A stretch of 64,000 nucleotides of DNA from CAIZGX01 sp044239865 (lineage in GTDB: Bacteria > Bacteroidota > Bacteroidia > Flavobacteriales_D > Sanyastnellaceae): NCBI GenBank assembly GCA_044239865.1, contig JBIIAO010000002.1, positions 310,001 through 374,000 of the forward strand, written 5' to 3'. Positions within the stretch are counted from its first letter, which is position 1. Every line of letters starts with the position of its first letter. Of this stretch, positions 35,515 to 43,850 are shown piece by piece. The notes beneath the pieces were generated by a model. That model saw nothing but the letters and a program-made list of their open reading frames with translations, searched no databases and was not told the origin of the DNA. A program made the translations under genes and the position numbers.

Positions 35515-36174
35515 CTACATATTCAAGTAACGCATGAGTTCGTTGTAACGATCTTTTAACTCATCATCGAATTGAGAAGCCTGAAACTTACTTAAGACAT
35601 TGTAATTGAAACGCTCTAAACTTTGAAGAATAGGGTTCAAATCGGGAAGATCTATTTTAATATGCATCTCTAAATTACCTTCAGAAGCTGGAACAACTGA
35701 AAGACTTAAAATTTTCGCATTGTTCTCCTCAATGATTCGGGCAATTTGCTGAATGCTATGGTCCCGTTCGAAAACTTGCAAAACTATAATTCCGCCTTCG
35801 CGCATGACCCCGAGCATTTCAGCCAAATGATCGAGCAAATCTGCAGAAGTAATACTTCCGAGGTAGTTATTTCCTTCGTCAACAACTGGAACAACGGTAA
35901 CGTCATTCTGACTAATCACTTTCAACACATCTAAAACATGAGAATCTGGTAAGACCGAAACATTGAGTAAATCGAGCTCGGCCTGAATTTCACCTTGATA
36001 AACTTCTGCGTTTAGAAAATCACTTTCATTAGCAAGACCTAAAAACAATCCGTTTTCAACCACAGGTAAATCATTCACCCGCAATTCGTCCATTACATTC
36101 AATACGTGCATAGCTGACTCCCCGCGATTGAGTGAGGGTAGGCTTTTCGATATTAAATTAAGGGCTCTGTTCAT
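35515..36174 (-). CDS. CBS-domain protein
   Basis: A 219-residue cytoplasmic protein. Two CBS motifs occupy about residues 1-125 (GESAMHVLNVMDELRVNDLPVVENGL and DSHVLDVLKVISQNDVTVVPVVDEG, both parts of the adenosine-binding fold), followed by an ACT-like region (about 125-219: GIIVLQVFERDHSIQQIARI, LEMHIKIDLPDLNPIL). CBS pairs usually sense adenine nucleotides, so a regulatory or sensor role is likely. In Bacteroidota this gene commonly precedes nadK, and a link to NAD(P) or energy state is an inference from that. It heads the whole minus-strand envelope cluster and has a well-formed promoter. Confidence 0.88.
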   Translation of the reverse strand: MNRALNLISKSLPSLNRGESAMHVLNVMDELRVNDLPVVENGLFLGLANESDFLNAEVYQGEIQAELDLLNVSVLPDSHVLDVLKVISQNDVTVVPVVDEGNNYLGSITSADLLDHLAEMLGVMREGGIIVLQVFERDHSIQQIARIIEENNAKILSLSVVPASEGNLEMHIKIDLPDLNPILQSLERFNYNVLSKFQASQFDDELKDRYNELMRYLNM

Positions 36175-36193
36175 AGACTTATTTAAGCACGTT

Positions 36194-36222
36194 CAAACGT
36201 ACATTCATTTTTCGTTCCACAA
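36194..36222 (-). promoter_or_regulatory. Bacteroidota-type promoter for the CBS-nadK-uppS-bamA cluster
   Basis: Minus strand: TTG (36220-36222), an 18-base spacer, TACGTTTG (36194-36201), a full match to the TTG-N17-23-TAnnTTTG consensus, 20 bases before the CBS gene start codon. It sits in the 100-base gap shared with the divergent pdxJ gene. Confidence 0.6.
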
Positions 36223-36274
36223 CGTGAATTTGAATTCGAATATTGTCGAGTTTTGCACAACCAATTTTAAATAC

Positions 36275-36991
36275 ATGATCGCACTAAGCGTGAACATTAA
36301 CAAAATCGCCACGATTCGGAATGCACGAGGTGGTAATACTCCGAATGTCATTGTGGCAGCGCAGCGTATCGAACGCTTCGGTGCCGATGGCATAACGGTG
36401 CATCCAAGACCCAATGAGCGTCACATTCGCTACGCAGATGTGCCTGCATTGAAAAAAGTTGTGACAACCGAATTCAATGTTGAAGGATACCCTACACCTG
36501 ATTTTATGGAATTGGTTTTGCAATCGAAACCACACCAAGTAACCTTGGTGCCAGATGCGCCGGACGCTATTACCTCAAATGCGGGGTGGGATGTGGAAAC
36601 ACATTTCGATTTTTTATCTGGAATAGTCCACGAATTGAAATCTCACGGTATCCGAGTAAGTCTTTTTATGGAAGCCAATCCGGCCCTTATGAAACGAGCT
36701 GCCGAAACTGGAACAGATCGAATTGAATTGTATACTGAAAGTTACGCGATAGGTTATTCTGTTGATAAAGAAAAAGCTATTATTCCTTTTGTAGAAACTG
36801 CGAAAGCAGCTCACGAAGTAGGTTTGGGAATAAACGCTGGACACGATTTGAGTCTAGAAAATTTGAAATATTTCGCCCAGCAAGTTCCTTTTTTAGATGA
36901 AGTATCTATTGGCCATGCGCTAATCTCAGATGCCCTTTATTTCGGACTGGAAAACACTGTTCAGATGTACAAAAACGAATTACTCCAATGA
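36275..36991 (+). CDS. pdxJ: Pyridoxine 5'-phosphate synthase
   Basis: A 238-residue TIM-barrel enzyme that condenses 1-deoxyxylulose 5-phosphate with 3-amino-2-oxopropyl phosphate to form pyridoxine 5'-phosphate (vitamin B6). The start MIALSVNINKIATIRNARGG at 36275 is the normal family start; an upstream in-frame extension to 36128 runs back through the divergent promoter and lacks family resemblance. Other motifs: GADGITVHPRPNERHIR near residue 40, VTLVPDAPDAITSNAGWD near residue 93, TGTDRIELYTESYA near residue 145, INAGHDLSLENL near residue 188 and EVSIGHALISDALYFGL. The stop overlaps the next gene's start by 4 bases. Confidence 0.96.
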   Translation: MIALSVNINKIATIRNARGGNTPNVIVAAQRIERFGADGITVHPRPNERHIRYADVPALKKVVTTEFNVEGYPTPDFMELVLQSKPHQVTLVPDAPDAITSNAGWDVETHFDFLSGIVHELKSHGIRVSLFMEANPALMKRAAETGTDRIELYTESYAIGYSVDKEKAIIPFVETAKAAHEVGLGINAGHDLSLENLKYFAQQVPFLDEVSIGHALISDALYFGLENTVQMYKNELLQ

Positions 36992-37758
36992 AATTGTATT
37001 TCAATAAATATGGAGAGGGAAAACCCTTGCTCATTTTTCACGGGCTATTCGGAACAGGTGATAATTGGACTACGCACGCTAAAAAATTGGCCGAGCATGG
37101 CTTCTGTGTGTACACAATAGATCAACGCAATCATGGAAGATCATTTCATTCAGATGAAATGAATTACAAACTCATGTGCGAAGATGCTATTGATTTCATT
37201 GCTTCTGAAAATCTTCGCGAGGTGATACTCTTGGGGCACAGCATGGGTGGAAAAACGGTTATGCACCTTGCTCAAGAAATTGATTTTCTTATTGAAAAAC
37301 TAATTGTTGTTGATATGGGCGTGAAGCACTATCCGCGACACCATGATACTGTTTTTCAAGCGCTGCGCTCTGTGCCTCTCGATCAAATTCAATCTAGAGC
37401 AGAGGCAGAGCAAATATTTGCTCAAACAACAGTCGATAAAGCCACACAACTCTTCCTTCTTAAAAACCTCTATTGGAAAGAACCCGGGAAATTGGATTGG
37501 CGATTCAATTTAGATGCTCTGGAAAAACACATTGAAGAAATTCTCGCTGAAGTTCCCTTCAAGGGCCCTGTGCAGCTTCCGACCCTTTTCATAAAAGGCG
37601 AACTTTCTAACTACGTTTTAAAAGAAGATCAAGAGCAATTGGAAGAATATTTTCCGAAAGCAAAAATCATCGAAGTGAAAAATTCTGGGCATTGGCCTCA
37701 TGCCGAATCACCTGATTTCTTTTTTAAGGAAGTACTTGATTTTAGTCTTCTCGTATAG
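36988..37758 (+). CDS. Alpha/beta hydrolase, YbfF-like
   Basis: A 256-residue cytoplasmic alpha/beta hydrolase of the YbfF/acyl-CoA esterase type. LLIFHGLFGTGDNWTTHAK near residue 12 gives the oxyanion region, DQRNHGRSFHSDEMNY is diagnostic for the YbfF subgroup, VILLGHSMGGKTVMHLA near residue 90 holds the nucleophile Ser, and SGHWPHAESPD near residue 235 the catalytic His. No signal peptide. It overlaps pdxJ by 4 bases (ATGA), so the two are cotranscribed, but no metabolic link to vitamin B6 is obvious. Substrate unknown; short-chain esters or acyl-CoA are typical for the family. Confidence 0.92.
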   Translation: MKLYFNKYGEGKPLLIFHGLFGTGDNWTTHAKKLAEHGFCVYTIDQRNHGRSFHSDEMNYKLMCEDAIDFIASENLREVILLGHSMGGKTVMHLAQEIDFLIEKLIVVDMGVKHYPRHHDTVFQALRSVPLDQIQSRAEAEQIFAQTTVDKATQLFLLKNLYWKEPGKLDWRFNLDALEKHIEEILAEVPFKGPVQLPTLFIKGELSNYVLKEDQEQLEEYFPKAKIIEVKNSGHWPHAESPDFFFKEVLDFSLLV

Positions 37759-37771
37759 AACTCAATTCCTT

Positions 37772-37779
37772 TACCTTTG
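37772..37779 (+). promoter_or_regulatory. TAnnTTTG element before the universal stress protein gene
   Basis: TACCTTTG about 15 bases before the start codon, in the 36-base gap after the hydrolase gene. A TTC stands about 20 bases upstream in place of TTG. Confidence 0.4.
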
Positions 37780-37794
37780 TAAAAAAATAATTCT

Positions 37795-38634
37795 ATGGGA
37801 TTTTCGAAAAAAATACTTGTACCTGTTGATTTCACTAAAGTTAGTGACGTTGCAATCGAGCATGCATTGCTCATGGGAAAAACTATTGCAGCCAATATTC
37901 ATTTGATACACATTGTAGACAACAAGAAGCATGTTTCAGAAGCGCGCTTAAAGCTTGAGGCCTTGAAAGATCGTGTTCGTGTGGAAAGCGGCGTTGAGAT
38001 TCACACACATGTGCGTATTGGAAACATCTTTGAAGACATAGACAAAGCAGCTACAGAAATGGATGCAGCGCTTATCATCATGGGAACGCATGGGGCTCGT
38101 GGAATGCAGTTTATGTCGGGAAGCCGCGCGTTAAAAATTGTTACTGAAAGTTCAATTCCTTTCATCGTTGTTCAAGAAAGAACTATTCGTCAGCACGGAT
38201 ACAACCGCATCGTTGTTCCTCTAGACTTGCATAAGGAAACGAAGCAAAAACTAAGTGCGGTTCGTGATGTTGCGAAGTACTTCAACTCGAAGGTTTATCT
38301 AATTTCTCCGAATGAAACCGATGAGTTCTTGAAAAACCAATTGGACCGTAACCTGAATTACGCCGTTGATTACTTAACATCATTGGAAATTCCGGTTGAA
38401 GTTGAAATTAGTGAAACCAAATCTGAAGGTTCTTTCGTGAAGTCGTTGTTGAAGTATTCAGCCTCGGTTGAAGCCGATTTAATTTGCATCATGAATTTTT
38501 ACGAAAGTTCAATTTTGAATGTATTCAACTCTAGCTACGAACAGCATGTAATTACTAACGATGCGCAGATTCCAGTATTGTGCGTGAACCCTGTAGATAC
38601 ATACGTTGCAGACAGATCAAGTCTTGCGTCGTAA
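37795..38634 (+). CDS. Universal stress protein with two Usp domains
   Basis: A 279-residue cytoplasmic protein formed of two tandem Usp domains. The first (about 1-142) begins FSKKILVPVDFTKVSDVAIEHAL and has the ATP-binding motif MGTHGARGMQFMSGSRA; the second (about 145-279) begins YNRIVVPLDLHKETKQKL and ends QHVITNDAQIPVLCVNP, but its G-x2-G-x9-G motif is not preserved (CIMNFYESSILNVFNSSYEQ at that place). One functional nucleotide site is thus expected. Such proteins respond to stress and growth arrest. Its stop codon lies 1 base from the stop of the convergent phosphatase gene. Confidence 0.92.
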   Translation: MGFSKKILVPVDFTKVSDVAIEHALLMGKTIAANIHLIHIVDNKKHVSEARLKLEALKDRVRVESGVEIHTHVRIGNIFEDIDKAATEMDAALIIMGTHGARGMQFMSGSRALKIVTESSIPFIVVQERTIRQHGYNRIVVPLDLHKETKQKLSAVRDVAKYFNSKVYLISPNETDEFLKNQLDRNLNYAVDYLTSLEIPVEVEISETKSEGSFVKSLLKYSASVEADLICIMNFYESSILNVFNSSYEQHVITNDAQIPVLCVNPVDTYVADRSSLAS

Positions 38635-38635
38635 T

Positions 38636-40102
38636 CTATATTCGAATTCCGATGACTAATAAGTCATCGGTTTGCTCCAATGAACCCTTCCAAACGTTAA
38701 ACGTTTCGTGAAGGGTTTTTTCTTGCGAATCAATTTCTAATTCTGAAATTGCAGTAAGCATTTCTTTGAATCGCTTACGCATGAATTTTTTATTGTTCTC
38801 TTCTCCAAATTGATCTGCGTATCCATCGCTGCACGCATACACCATATCATCTTTTTCGAGCTGAAACTTTTGTGTTTCAAACGTCTCGCCGCGCTCGCCG
38901 AAGGTTCCAATGCTTCGCTTGGTAGGCGCCAATTCTATGAGCTCATTTTTTCGCACGATATAAACAGGAATGTTTGCGCCGCAATATTCCAAGAGCCCTT
39001 CCTTTTCATCAATAGCGCAAAGCGCAATATCCATTCCGTCGCGAACACCAGTGTTGTTGTTCCGAAGAACCTCTGTTCCTAAACGATTTACGTTGTTGAG
39101 AATTTGTGAGGGGTCTAGAAAAACCTTTGTGACATGGTTCAAAAAATTATGACCTACCAAACTCATGAAAGCACCAGGAACACCATGACCCGTGCAGTCC
39201 GCGGCGGCAAAGAGCTTCTTCCCTCCAACATTTTTAAACCAATAAAAATCGCCGCTAACAACCGCTTTCGGAACGTAAAAAACAAAACTCTTGTTGAAGA
39301 TTTGTCGAACAGAACCAATATTTGGCAATATCGTATTCTGCAGTCGCTGAGCATAGTTGATGCTATCTGTTAGGTCGCGATACAACAAATTCAGTTGCTC
39401 TTTCTGTACTTCAGATTCTTCCTTTTGCTTTCGCAATTTTGTCGTGAAATAAGCGATTGCAATACCTGCAAACAGAACAAATAAAGAAACAACGACCAAT
39501 ACTCCGGTAAGACGAGAGAACTGCACATTCATTTCTTCAAGCTCCGCATTCATTCGCTCGGTTTGCTTTTTACGCAATCGGTTTAAAATACTTTCAGCTT
39601 CTTCGACAATGAGCGGAATTCCACTTCCTTCAATAAAATATGATTCAGCATCCATAAGCGCTACAGGATTGCTATAACTATCGAACGTTGGTAAAAGATC
39701 TTGCACCGCCTTGAATAGAATGAGCATGTCTCCAACTTTTCGTTCCAAAGAATCCATACTCTTCTGTTCCTCTGAACTAAAGTTATTCTTGACTTCCTTC
39801 AGGCGCAACCACGAATTCATGAGTGAACTATCACTAATTGCTTTCATTTCCTTGCGATGGAGATCTTCTTCAACGCGTTGAACGAACGCCCACTCTTTGA
39901 TTAAATCTTTTGAGCGAAGGGTATATCCTTCGAGGTCTTGCAAGCGTCCAATTGAAGGAACATACTTGTCGTTGATTTTCCGATTTATATCATAACTCCG
40001 CTGAAGCGTAATCATAGTCATGACCAACGTTCCGGCAACAATGAATATGATGGCACCGAAACCAAATCCAAGACGATACTTCTTATTGAAGAACCAATTC
40101 AT
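38636..40102 (-). CDS. Membrane-anchored SpoIIE-type PP2C phosphatase
   Basis: A 488-residue signalling protein. Residues about 10-35 form a first membrane helix (FGAIIFIVAGTLVMTMIT), then comes an extracytoplasmic helical region of about 160 residues resembling four-helix-bundle sensors, a second helix (LTGVLVVVSLFVLFAGIAIAYF), a short coiled coil (KEESEVQKEQLNLLYRDL) and a PP2C/SpoIIE domain. Phosphatase motifs: FYVPKAVVSGDFYWF, FAAADCTGHGVPGAFMSLVG near residue 305 (metal-binding Asp) and MVYACSDGYADQFGE near residue 430. It should dephosphorylate Ser/Thr proteins, commonly anti-anti-sigma factors. The ATG at 40102 (MNWFFNKKYRLGF) is chosen. It lies downstream of a YfiR-like gene and a TPR gene. 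Confidence 0.92.
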   Translation of the reverse strand: MNWFFNKKYRLGFGFGAIIFIVAGTLVMTMITLQRSYDINRKINDKYVPSIGRLQDLEGYTLRSKDLIKEWAFVQRVEEDLHRKEMKAISDSSLMNSWLRLKEVKNNFSSEEQKSMDSLERKVGDMLILFKAVQDLLPTFDSYSNPVALMDAESYFIEGSGIPLIVEEAESILNRLRKKQTERMNAELEEMNVQFSRLTGVLVVVSLFVLFAGIAIAYFTTKLRKQKEESEVQKEQLNLLYRDLTDSINYAQRLQNTILPNIGSVRQIFNKSFVFYVPKAVVSGDFYWFKNVGGKKLFAAADCTGHGVPGAFMSLVGHNFLNHVTKVFLDPSQILNNVNRLGTEVLRNNNTGVRDGMDIALCAIDEKEGLLEYCGANIPVYIVRKNELIELAPTKRSIGTFGERGETFETQKFQLEKDDMVYACSDGYADQFGEENNKKFMRKRFKEMLTAISELEIDSQEKTLHETFNVWKGSLEQTDDLLVIGIRI

Positions 40103-40111
40103 GGAATTCAA

Positions 40112-40999
40112 TTAATTTGATTTGAATTTTTTCTCAGACTCTTTTTTCAAACGAAGATATTCTTCTTCTCTACCCAAAGCCCGATTCACAAACATAAGGA
40201 CTTTGTAATTCGTAGATGAAGAGGTGCAGGAAGCAAAGGCCTGCTGCGCATAGGGAATGGCCGCTTTAAATTTCTTAACACTTTCGTCTTGAATGGAAAT
40301 TAAATCCATCATATCTGTCTGCGCACCTATTTTGCGAATCATGTAAACACCTTGATTGTAGTTGACAATAGCCAAGTTCAAATTCGCTGTGCAATTTCTA
40401 TTATCCAAGGCTAACACTTTAGAGTAGTATTCCAAACACAAAGAATAATGGTGGTTATCTTCTGTGTTTTTAATCCAGTTGCGGTAATGCCCTTCCGCCA
40501 TTTTACTGTTGAACTCTAGCTTCAAATCTTTCAATTCCGTTTCTGAACCCTTGTAAAGTTCTTCAAATTTCTTGAATAAGTCGTGCGGCTCATTCTCCGA
40601 CTCACTGTCCATTTCTGCTGAGCGTAACAACGCATCATTAAAATAAGTGAAAGCTATGAATTGCAAAGCCGCATCAATATTGGTTGCGAATTCCAAATTA
40701 GAATCAAATTCGCGCGCTTTGGTTAATGCAGCAACACTCCGATATCTGAAATTACTTTGACGTTGATTCGCTTCCTGCTGTTTGTACAATTCTTTCAAAA
40801 TATAGCCTTTCACGAACCACGCGTTCGGATCAGAGTTCAAATCAGCCGATTTAAATCCTTCATCTATTTGCGTCAACGCCTCATCGTATTTTTTTTCTGC
40901 ACATAACTCTGAGGCCTTTGCAACAAGGGGGTTCACTTGTGTGTGGACCATATTCGTCACACCCAACAAAACGAATAAGAGAATGAATATGTGCTTCAT
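40112..40999 (-). CDS. Exported TPR-repeat protein
   Basis: A 295-residue protein with signal peptide MKHIFILLFVLLGVTNMVHT; the ATG at 40999 is chosen since the upstream extension lacks a signal sequence. Helical repeats follow: AKASELCAEKKYDEALTQID, NAWFVKGYILKELYKQQ, SLCLEYYSKVLALDNRN and TANLNLAIVNYNQGVYMI, a TPR-like pattern with the W/Y/A positions. Likely a periplasmic protein-protein interaction scaffold. It sits between a YfiR-like periplasmic protein gene (1-base gap) and a membrane SpoIIE phosphatase gene (9-base gap), so it may link the two; no more can be said. Confidence 0.85.
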   Translation of the reverse strand: MKHIFILLFVLLGVTNMVHTQVNPLVAKASELCAEKKYDEALTQIDEGFKSADLNSDPNAWFVKGYILKELYKQQEANQRQSNFRYRSVAALTKAREFDSNLEFATNIDAALQFIAFTYFNDALLRSAEMDSESENEPHDLFKKFEELYKGSETELKDLKLEFNSKMAEGHYRNWIKNTEDNHHYSLCLEYYSKVLALDNRNCTANLNLAIVNYNQGVYMIRKIGAQTDMMDLISIQDESVKKFKAAIPYAQQAFASCTSSSTNYKVLMFVNRALGREEEYLRLKKESEKKFKSN

Positions 41000-41000
41000 A

Positions 41001-41519
41001 CTATTGAACTTTCCATTGTAAAATTTTATTCCCTGGTGTAATTTTTTTCTCAGATAAAGCCGCCTCACTTAATTCGTAGCGAATAGAATTATCTACTGTT
41101 TTGAAATTAATGGCTGCACCGCTACCAAGCGCACCTTCCCAATTCGATACGACCAAGGTGCTCTTCCCTTTCACCTCTTTCATCACTTTCTGCAGATCAG
41201 ATTTTTTCGACTTGTCAATAAAAATGATATGACTGTTCACCCCGGCTTGGTAATCAGACCATGCAACAACTTCAATCGTTTGCGCACCTACTGGCTTCAT
41301 TCCATATTTCTCCACAACATGCTTATAGACGGCATCGTTTCCATAAACAACAATGAGAAATTTCCCCTTCTTCATTTCTATAGGCCAGTTGCTATTTACC
41401 GCGAATTGATAAATGAAATTGGCCTGAATCATCGCACGCGAATCTCCCTCGTCTAACTGCTGTGCAGAAAGCCATTGGCTTGAAGCCAAAACAATAAGGA
41501 GTAAAGCGATTCTTTTCAT
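41001..41519 (-). CDS. YfiR family periplasmic protein
   Basis: A 172-residue exported protein of the YfiR (DUF4154) family. Signal peptide to about residue 19 (ending WLSA), then MIQANFIYQFAVNSNWP, the family's opening, FLIVVYGNDAVYKHV, GVNSHIIFID, KSTLVVSNWEGALGSGAAINF and the end region ITPGNKIL. In Pseudomonas YfiR is a periplasmic repressor of the membrane diguanylate cyclase YfiN. No GGDEF gene is present here; the gene is instead followed by a TPR gene and a membrane SpoIIE phosphatase, so the partner may differ. The two Cys used for a YfiR disulfide in Pseudomonas are not seen in the mature chain. Confidence 0.85.
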   Translation of the reverse strand: MKRIALLLIVLASSQWLSAQQLDEGDSRAMIQANFIYQFAVNSNWPIEMKKGKFLIVVYGNDAVYKHVVEKYGMKPVGAQTIEVVAWSDYQAGVNSHIIFIDKSKKSDLQKVMKEVKGKSTLVVSNWEGALGSGAAINFKTVDNSIRYELSEAALSEKKITPGNKILQWKVQ

Positions 41520-41544
41520 TTAATAGCGCTATACAGGCGCATAA

Positions 41545-41552
41545 CAAATCTA
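41545..41552 (-). promoter_or_regulatory. TAnnTTTG element before the YfiR-like gene
   Basis: Minus-strand TAGATTTG about 26 bases before the yfiR-like start codon, with TTG 15 bases further upstream (a short spacer). Likely promoter of the three-gene signalling cassette. Confidence 0.5.
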
Positions 41553-41607
41553 TTTGAACAATTGGAACAATTGGTATTCAAATGCAAAGGTTCTTCACCT
41601 TGAATTG

Positions 41608-42645
41608 TTAGAATCGAGCTGTACTCACTTCCTTCGGAATAGGCGCGCCTTCGGTTAAAACAGCAGAAAATAATTTCGAGAAATATGGTGCGAGAAGAAC
41701 ACCCTTTGATCCCAAACCGCCGAACACACCAAGTCGTTCGTTCTCCTTGGCGAAACCTATAATTGGACGTCTATCGCGGGTTGTAGGACGAAAACCTGTT
41801 TTGTGGCTTTCCACAACAATATCTTTCTTAATCCTAAGATTCAATTCGGAAAGAAGCAATTGCTTTGCATCTTCGGTAGGCTCATCGGGAACTTCATTCC
41901 AATTGTAGGTTGCGCCTAAGCGAAACTTTTTCTTTCCAAAAGGAAGTAAAAACTGACCAAAGTTCACAATTGCATCAAGCTCCAAATTTTCAATCTTCAA
42001 ATCCAACACTTGACCATGATTAGGTATTAGATCCAGGTGTTCCAATCCCTTCCACTTATTTATGCCAATTCCATTGCAGAGAATAATTCTATCGAAGGTT
42101 CTTCCTTTCCATAAAACTTTACTTCCGATATACTCAACTTCATTTTCCTTAACAGCCTCCTCGATAAAATTTTCATGCTGAATGAAATAATCCAAAGCCG
42201 CTTCTCGAAACAACGGCACATTAAGCCAACCGCAATCATTCACTTCGCTGTTTCCAAATGGCGAATCGAAATTTTCTTGCACACTCTTGTTCGAGCGGGC
42301 GGAGAGAAATCTACCTACTTCAGGATGATCTGATTTTTCATCCCAAAAATTCGCATCTTGAATGGAATTGAAAATTCTTGCCACTGGAAGAACATGGAAA
42401 AAGTTCGTTTGAAGCTTCTCTTCCAATTTGCGAAAAGTCACATTCATCTCTTTGAGCATTTCCTCTGCTAACCAAGACGCAGCTAGCCTTTTAAAAGTAA
42501 CCGGATTCCACATTCCAGCAGCCACTTGAGATGCTGAAGCATGATTGTAATCGTCGGCAATCAACACTTCCTCGCCCTTTTCCAACAGAGAAAAGGCTAG
42601 CAGTGTTCCTGCTAGCCCTTGTCCTACGATTAAATATTTCGACAT
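41608..42645 (-). CDS. FAD-dependent oxidoreductase, DAO family
   Basis: A 345-residue FAD protein of the D-amino-acid oxidase (DAO/DadA/ThiO) superfamily. The N-terminal dinucleotide-binding loop is YLIVGQGLAGTLLAFSLLEKG, the second FAD segment is VAAGMWNPVTFKRL, and near the C-terminus HKTGFRPTTRDRRPIIG and GLGSKGVLLAPYFS complete the FAD site. It should oxidise a secondary or primary amine; the substrate cannot be told. The gene is 3 bases after kbl and so ends an acpP-fabF-rnc-kbl run; coupling with an amino-acid catabolic enzyme such as Kbl gives a hint to amino-acid metabolism only. Confidence 0.88.
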   Translation of the reverse strand: MSKYLIVGQGLAGTLLAFSLLEKGEEVLIADDYNHASASQVAAGMWNPVTFKRLAASWLAEEMLKEMNVTFRKLEEKLQTNFFHVLPVARIFNSIQDANFWDEKSDHPEVGRFLSARSNKSVQENFDSPFGNSEVNDCGWLNVPLFREAALDYFIQHENFIEEAVKENEVEYIGSKVLWKGRTFDRIILCNGIGINKWKGLEHLDLIPNHGQVLDLKIENLELDAIVNFGQFLLPFGKKKFRLGATYNWNEVPDEPTEDAKQLLLSELNLRIKKDIVVESHKTGFRPTTRDRRPIIGFAKENERLGVFGGLGSKGVLLAPYFSKLFSAVLTEGAPIPKEVSTARF

Positions 42646-42648
42646 CTT

Positions 42649-43839
42649 TTATTGAATCACATTTAATGCTTTACCCACTTTGGTAAAAGCTTCTATGGCC
42701 TTATCAATTTGATCAAACTCATGACCAGCGCTCAGCTGAACACGAATACGCGCTTGTCCTTTCGCAACAACTGGAAAGAAAAATCCAATCACATAAATTC
42801 CTTCTTGCAACAACGCATCTGCGAAATCTTGGGCCAATTTAGCATCGTACAACATGACTGGAACAATAGCACTTTCTCCATCTTTAATTTCGAATCCAGC
42901 AGCTTTAATTCCAACTTTAAAACGCATGACGTTAGCTTCCAGTTTGTCGCGCAAATCTGAAGATGCACTTAGCATGTCCATTACTGCAATTGATGCACCA
43001 ACGATAGAAGGCGCCAATGAATTCGAAAACAAATAAGGTCTTGAACGTTGACGTAGCAATTCAACGATCTCCTTTCTTCCGCTGGTGAATCCGCCCATTG
43101 CTCCGCCCAAGGCTTTGCCTAAAGTACCGGTGATAATGTCTACTCGGCCCAAAACATTTTTCAATTCTATTGTTCCTCTTCCTGTTTTTCCGATGAAGCC
43201 GGTAGCGTGACATTCGTCTACCATAACCATTGCTCCGTATTGATCGGCCAAGTCACAAATCTTGTCGAGTTGCGCTACATAACCATCCATAGAAAAAACA
43301 CCGTCTGTAACAATTAGTTTGAAACGCGCTCCTGAAGCGGCTTTCAATTGATCTTCCAGATCTTCCATGTTGTTATTCTTGTAGCGATAACGTTGCGCTT
43401 TGCACAAACGAACACCGTCAATAATAGAGGCATGGTTCAATTCATCTGAAATGATAGCGTCTTGCTCATTCAACAAAGGCTCGAAAACTCCACCGTTTGC
43501 GTCGAATGCTGCAGCATATAAAATAGTGTCTTCTGCATGAAGGAATACTGAAAGCTTATGCTCTAAGGTCTTGTGAATGTCTTGAGTTCCACAAATAAAA
43601 CGAACGCTCGACATTCCGAATCCGTGAGAATCAATTGCAGCTTTCGCGGCTTCAAGAACTATAGGATGACTGGAAAGTCCCAGGTAGTTGTTCGAACAAA
43701 AATTCAAAACCTCTTTTCCTTCAGTTGTTTGAATGACTGCTGCTTGCGGAGTAGTTATTATACGCTCGCGTTTGAACAAACCCGCTTCGCGAATACCGTT
43801 CAATTCATTTTGCAAATGTTCCTGCATTTTACCGTACAT
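42649..43839 (-). CDS. kbl: Glycine C-acetyltransferase (2-amino-3-ketobutyrate CoA ligase)
   Basis: A 396-residue PLP enzyme of the alpha-oxoamine synthase family that splits 2-amino-3-ketobutyrate with CoA into glycine and acetyl-CoA, in threonine degradation. Sequence follows E. coli Kbl closely: AGLFKRERIITTPQAA, FCSNNYLGLSSHP, SHGFGMSSVRFICGTQDIHK, DELNHASIIDGVRLCKAQRY, TDGVFSMDGYVA, VDECHATGFIGKTGRGT and the PLP-Lys motif TGTLGKALGGAMGG near residue 245. The close match sets it apart from serine palmitoyltransferase and BioF. The ATG at 43839 (MYGKMQEHLQNEL) is preferred over the upstream TTG. No threonine dehydrogenase gene lies next to it. Confidence 0.94.
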   Translation of the reverse strand: MYGKMQEHLQNELNGIREAGLFKRERIITTPQAAVIQTTEGKEVLNFCSNNYLGLSSHPIVLEAAKAAIDSHGFGMSSVRFICGTQDIHKTLEHKLSVFLHAEDTILYAAAFDANGGVFEPLLNEQDAIISDELNHASIIDGVRLCKAQRYRYKNNNMEDLEDQLKAASGARFKLIVTDGVFSMDGYVAQLDKICDLADQYGAMVMVDECHATGFIGKTGRGTIELKNVLGRVDIITGTLGKALGGAMGGFTSGRKEIVELLRQRSRPYLFSNSLAPSIVGASIAVMDMLSASSDLRDKLEANVMRFKVGIKAAGFEIKDGESAIVPVMLYDAKLAQDFADALLQEGIYVIGFFFPVVAKGQARIRVQLSAGHEFDQIDKAIEAFTKVGKALNVIQ

Positions 43840-43850
43840 AAATTTCAATT

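Noticed and set aside
36128..36274. N-terminal extension of pdxJ
   Set aside because: The extra 49 residues run through the opposite promoter and do not resemble PdxJ; the family start is at 36275.
42649..43839. Serine palmitoyltransferase for sphingolipid synthesis
   Set aside because: The sequence follows the glycine C-acetyltransferase pattern throughout (SHGFGMSSVRFICGTQDIHK and neighbours), and no sphingolipid gene is near.
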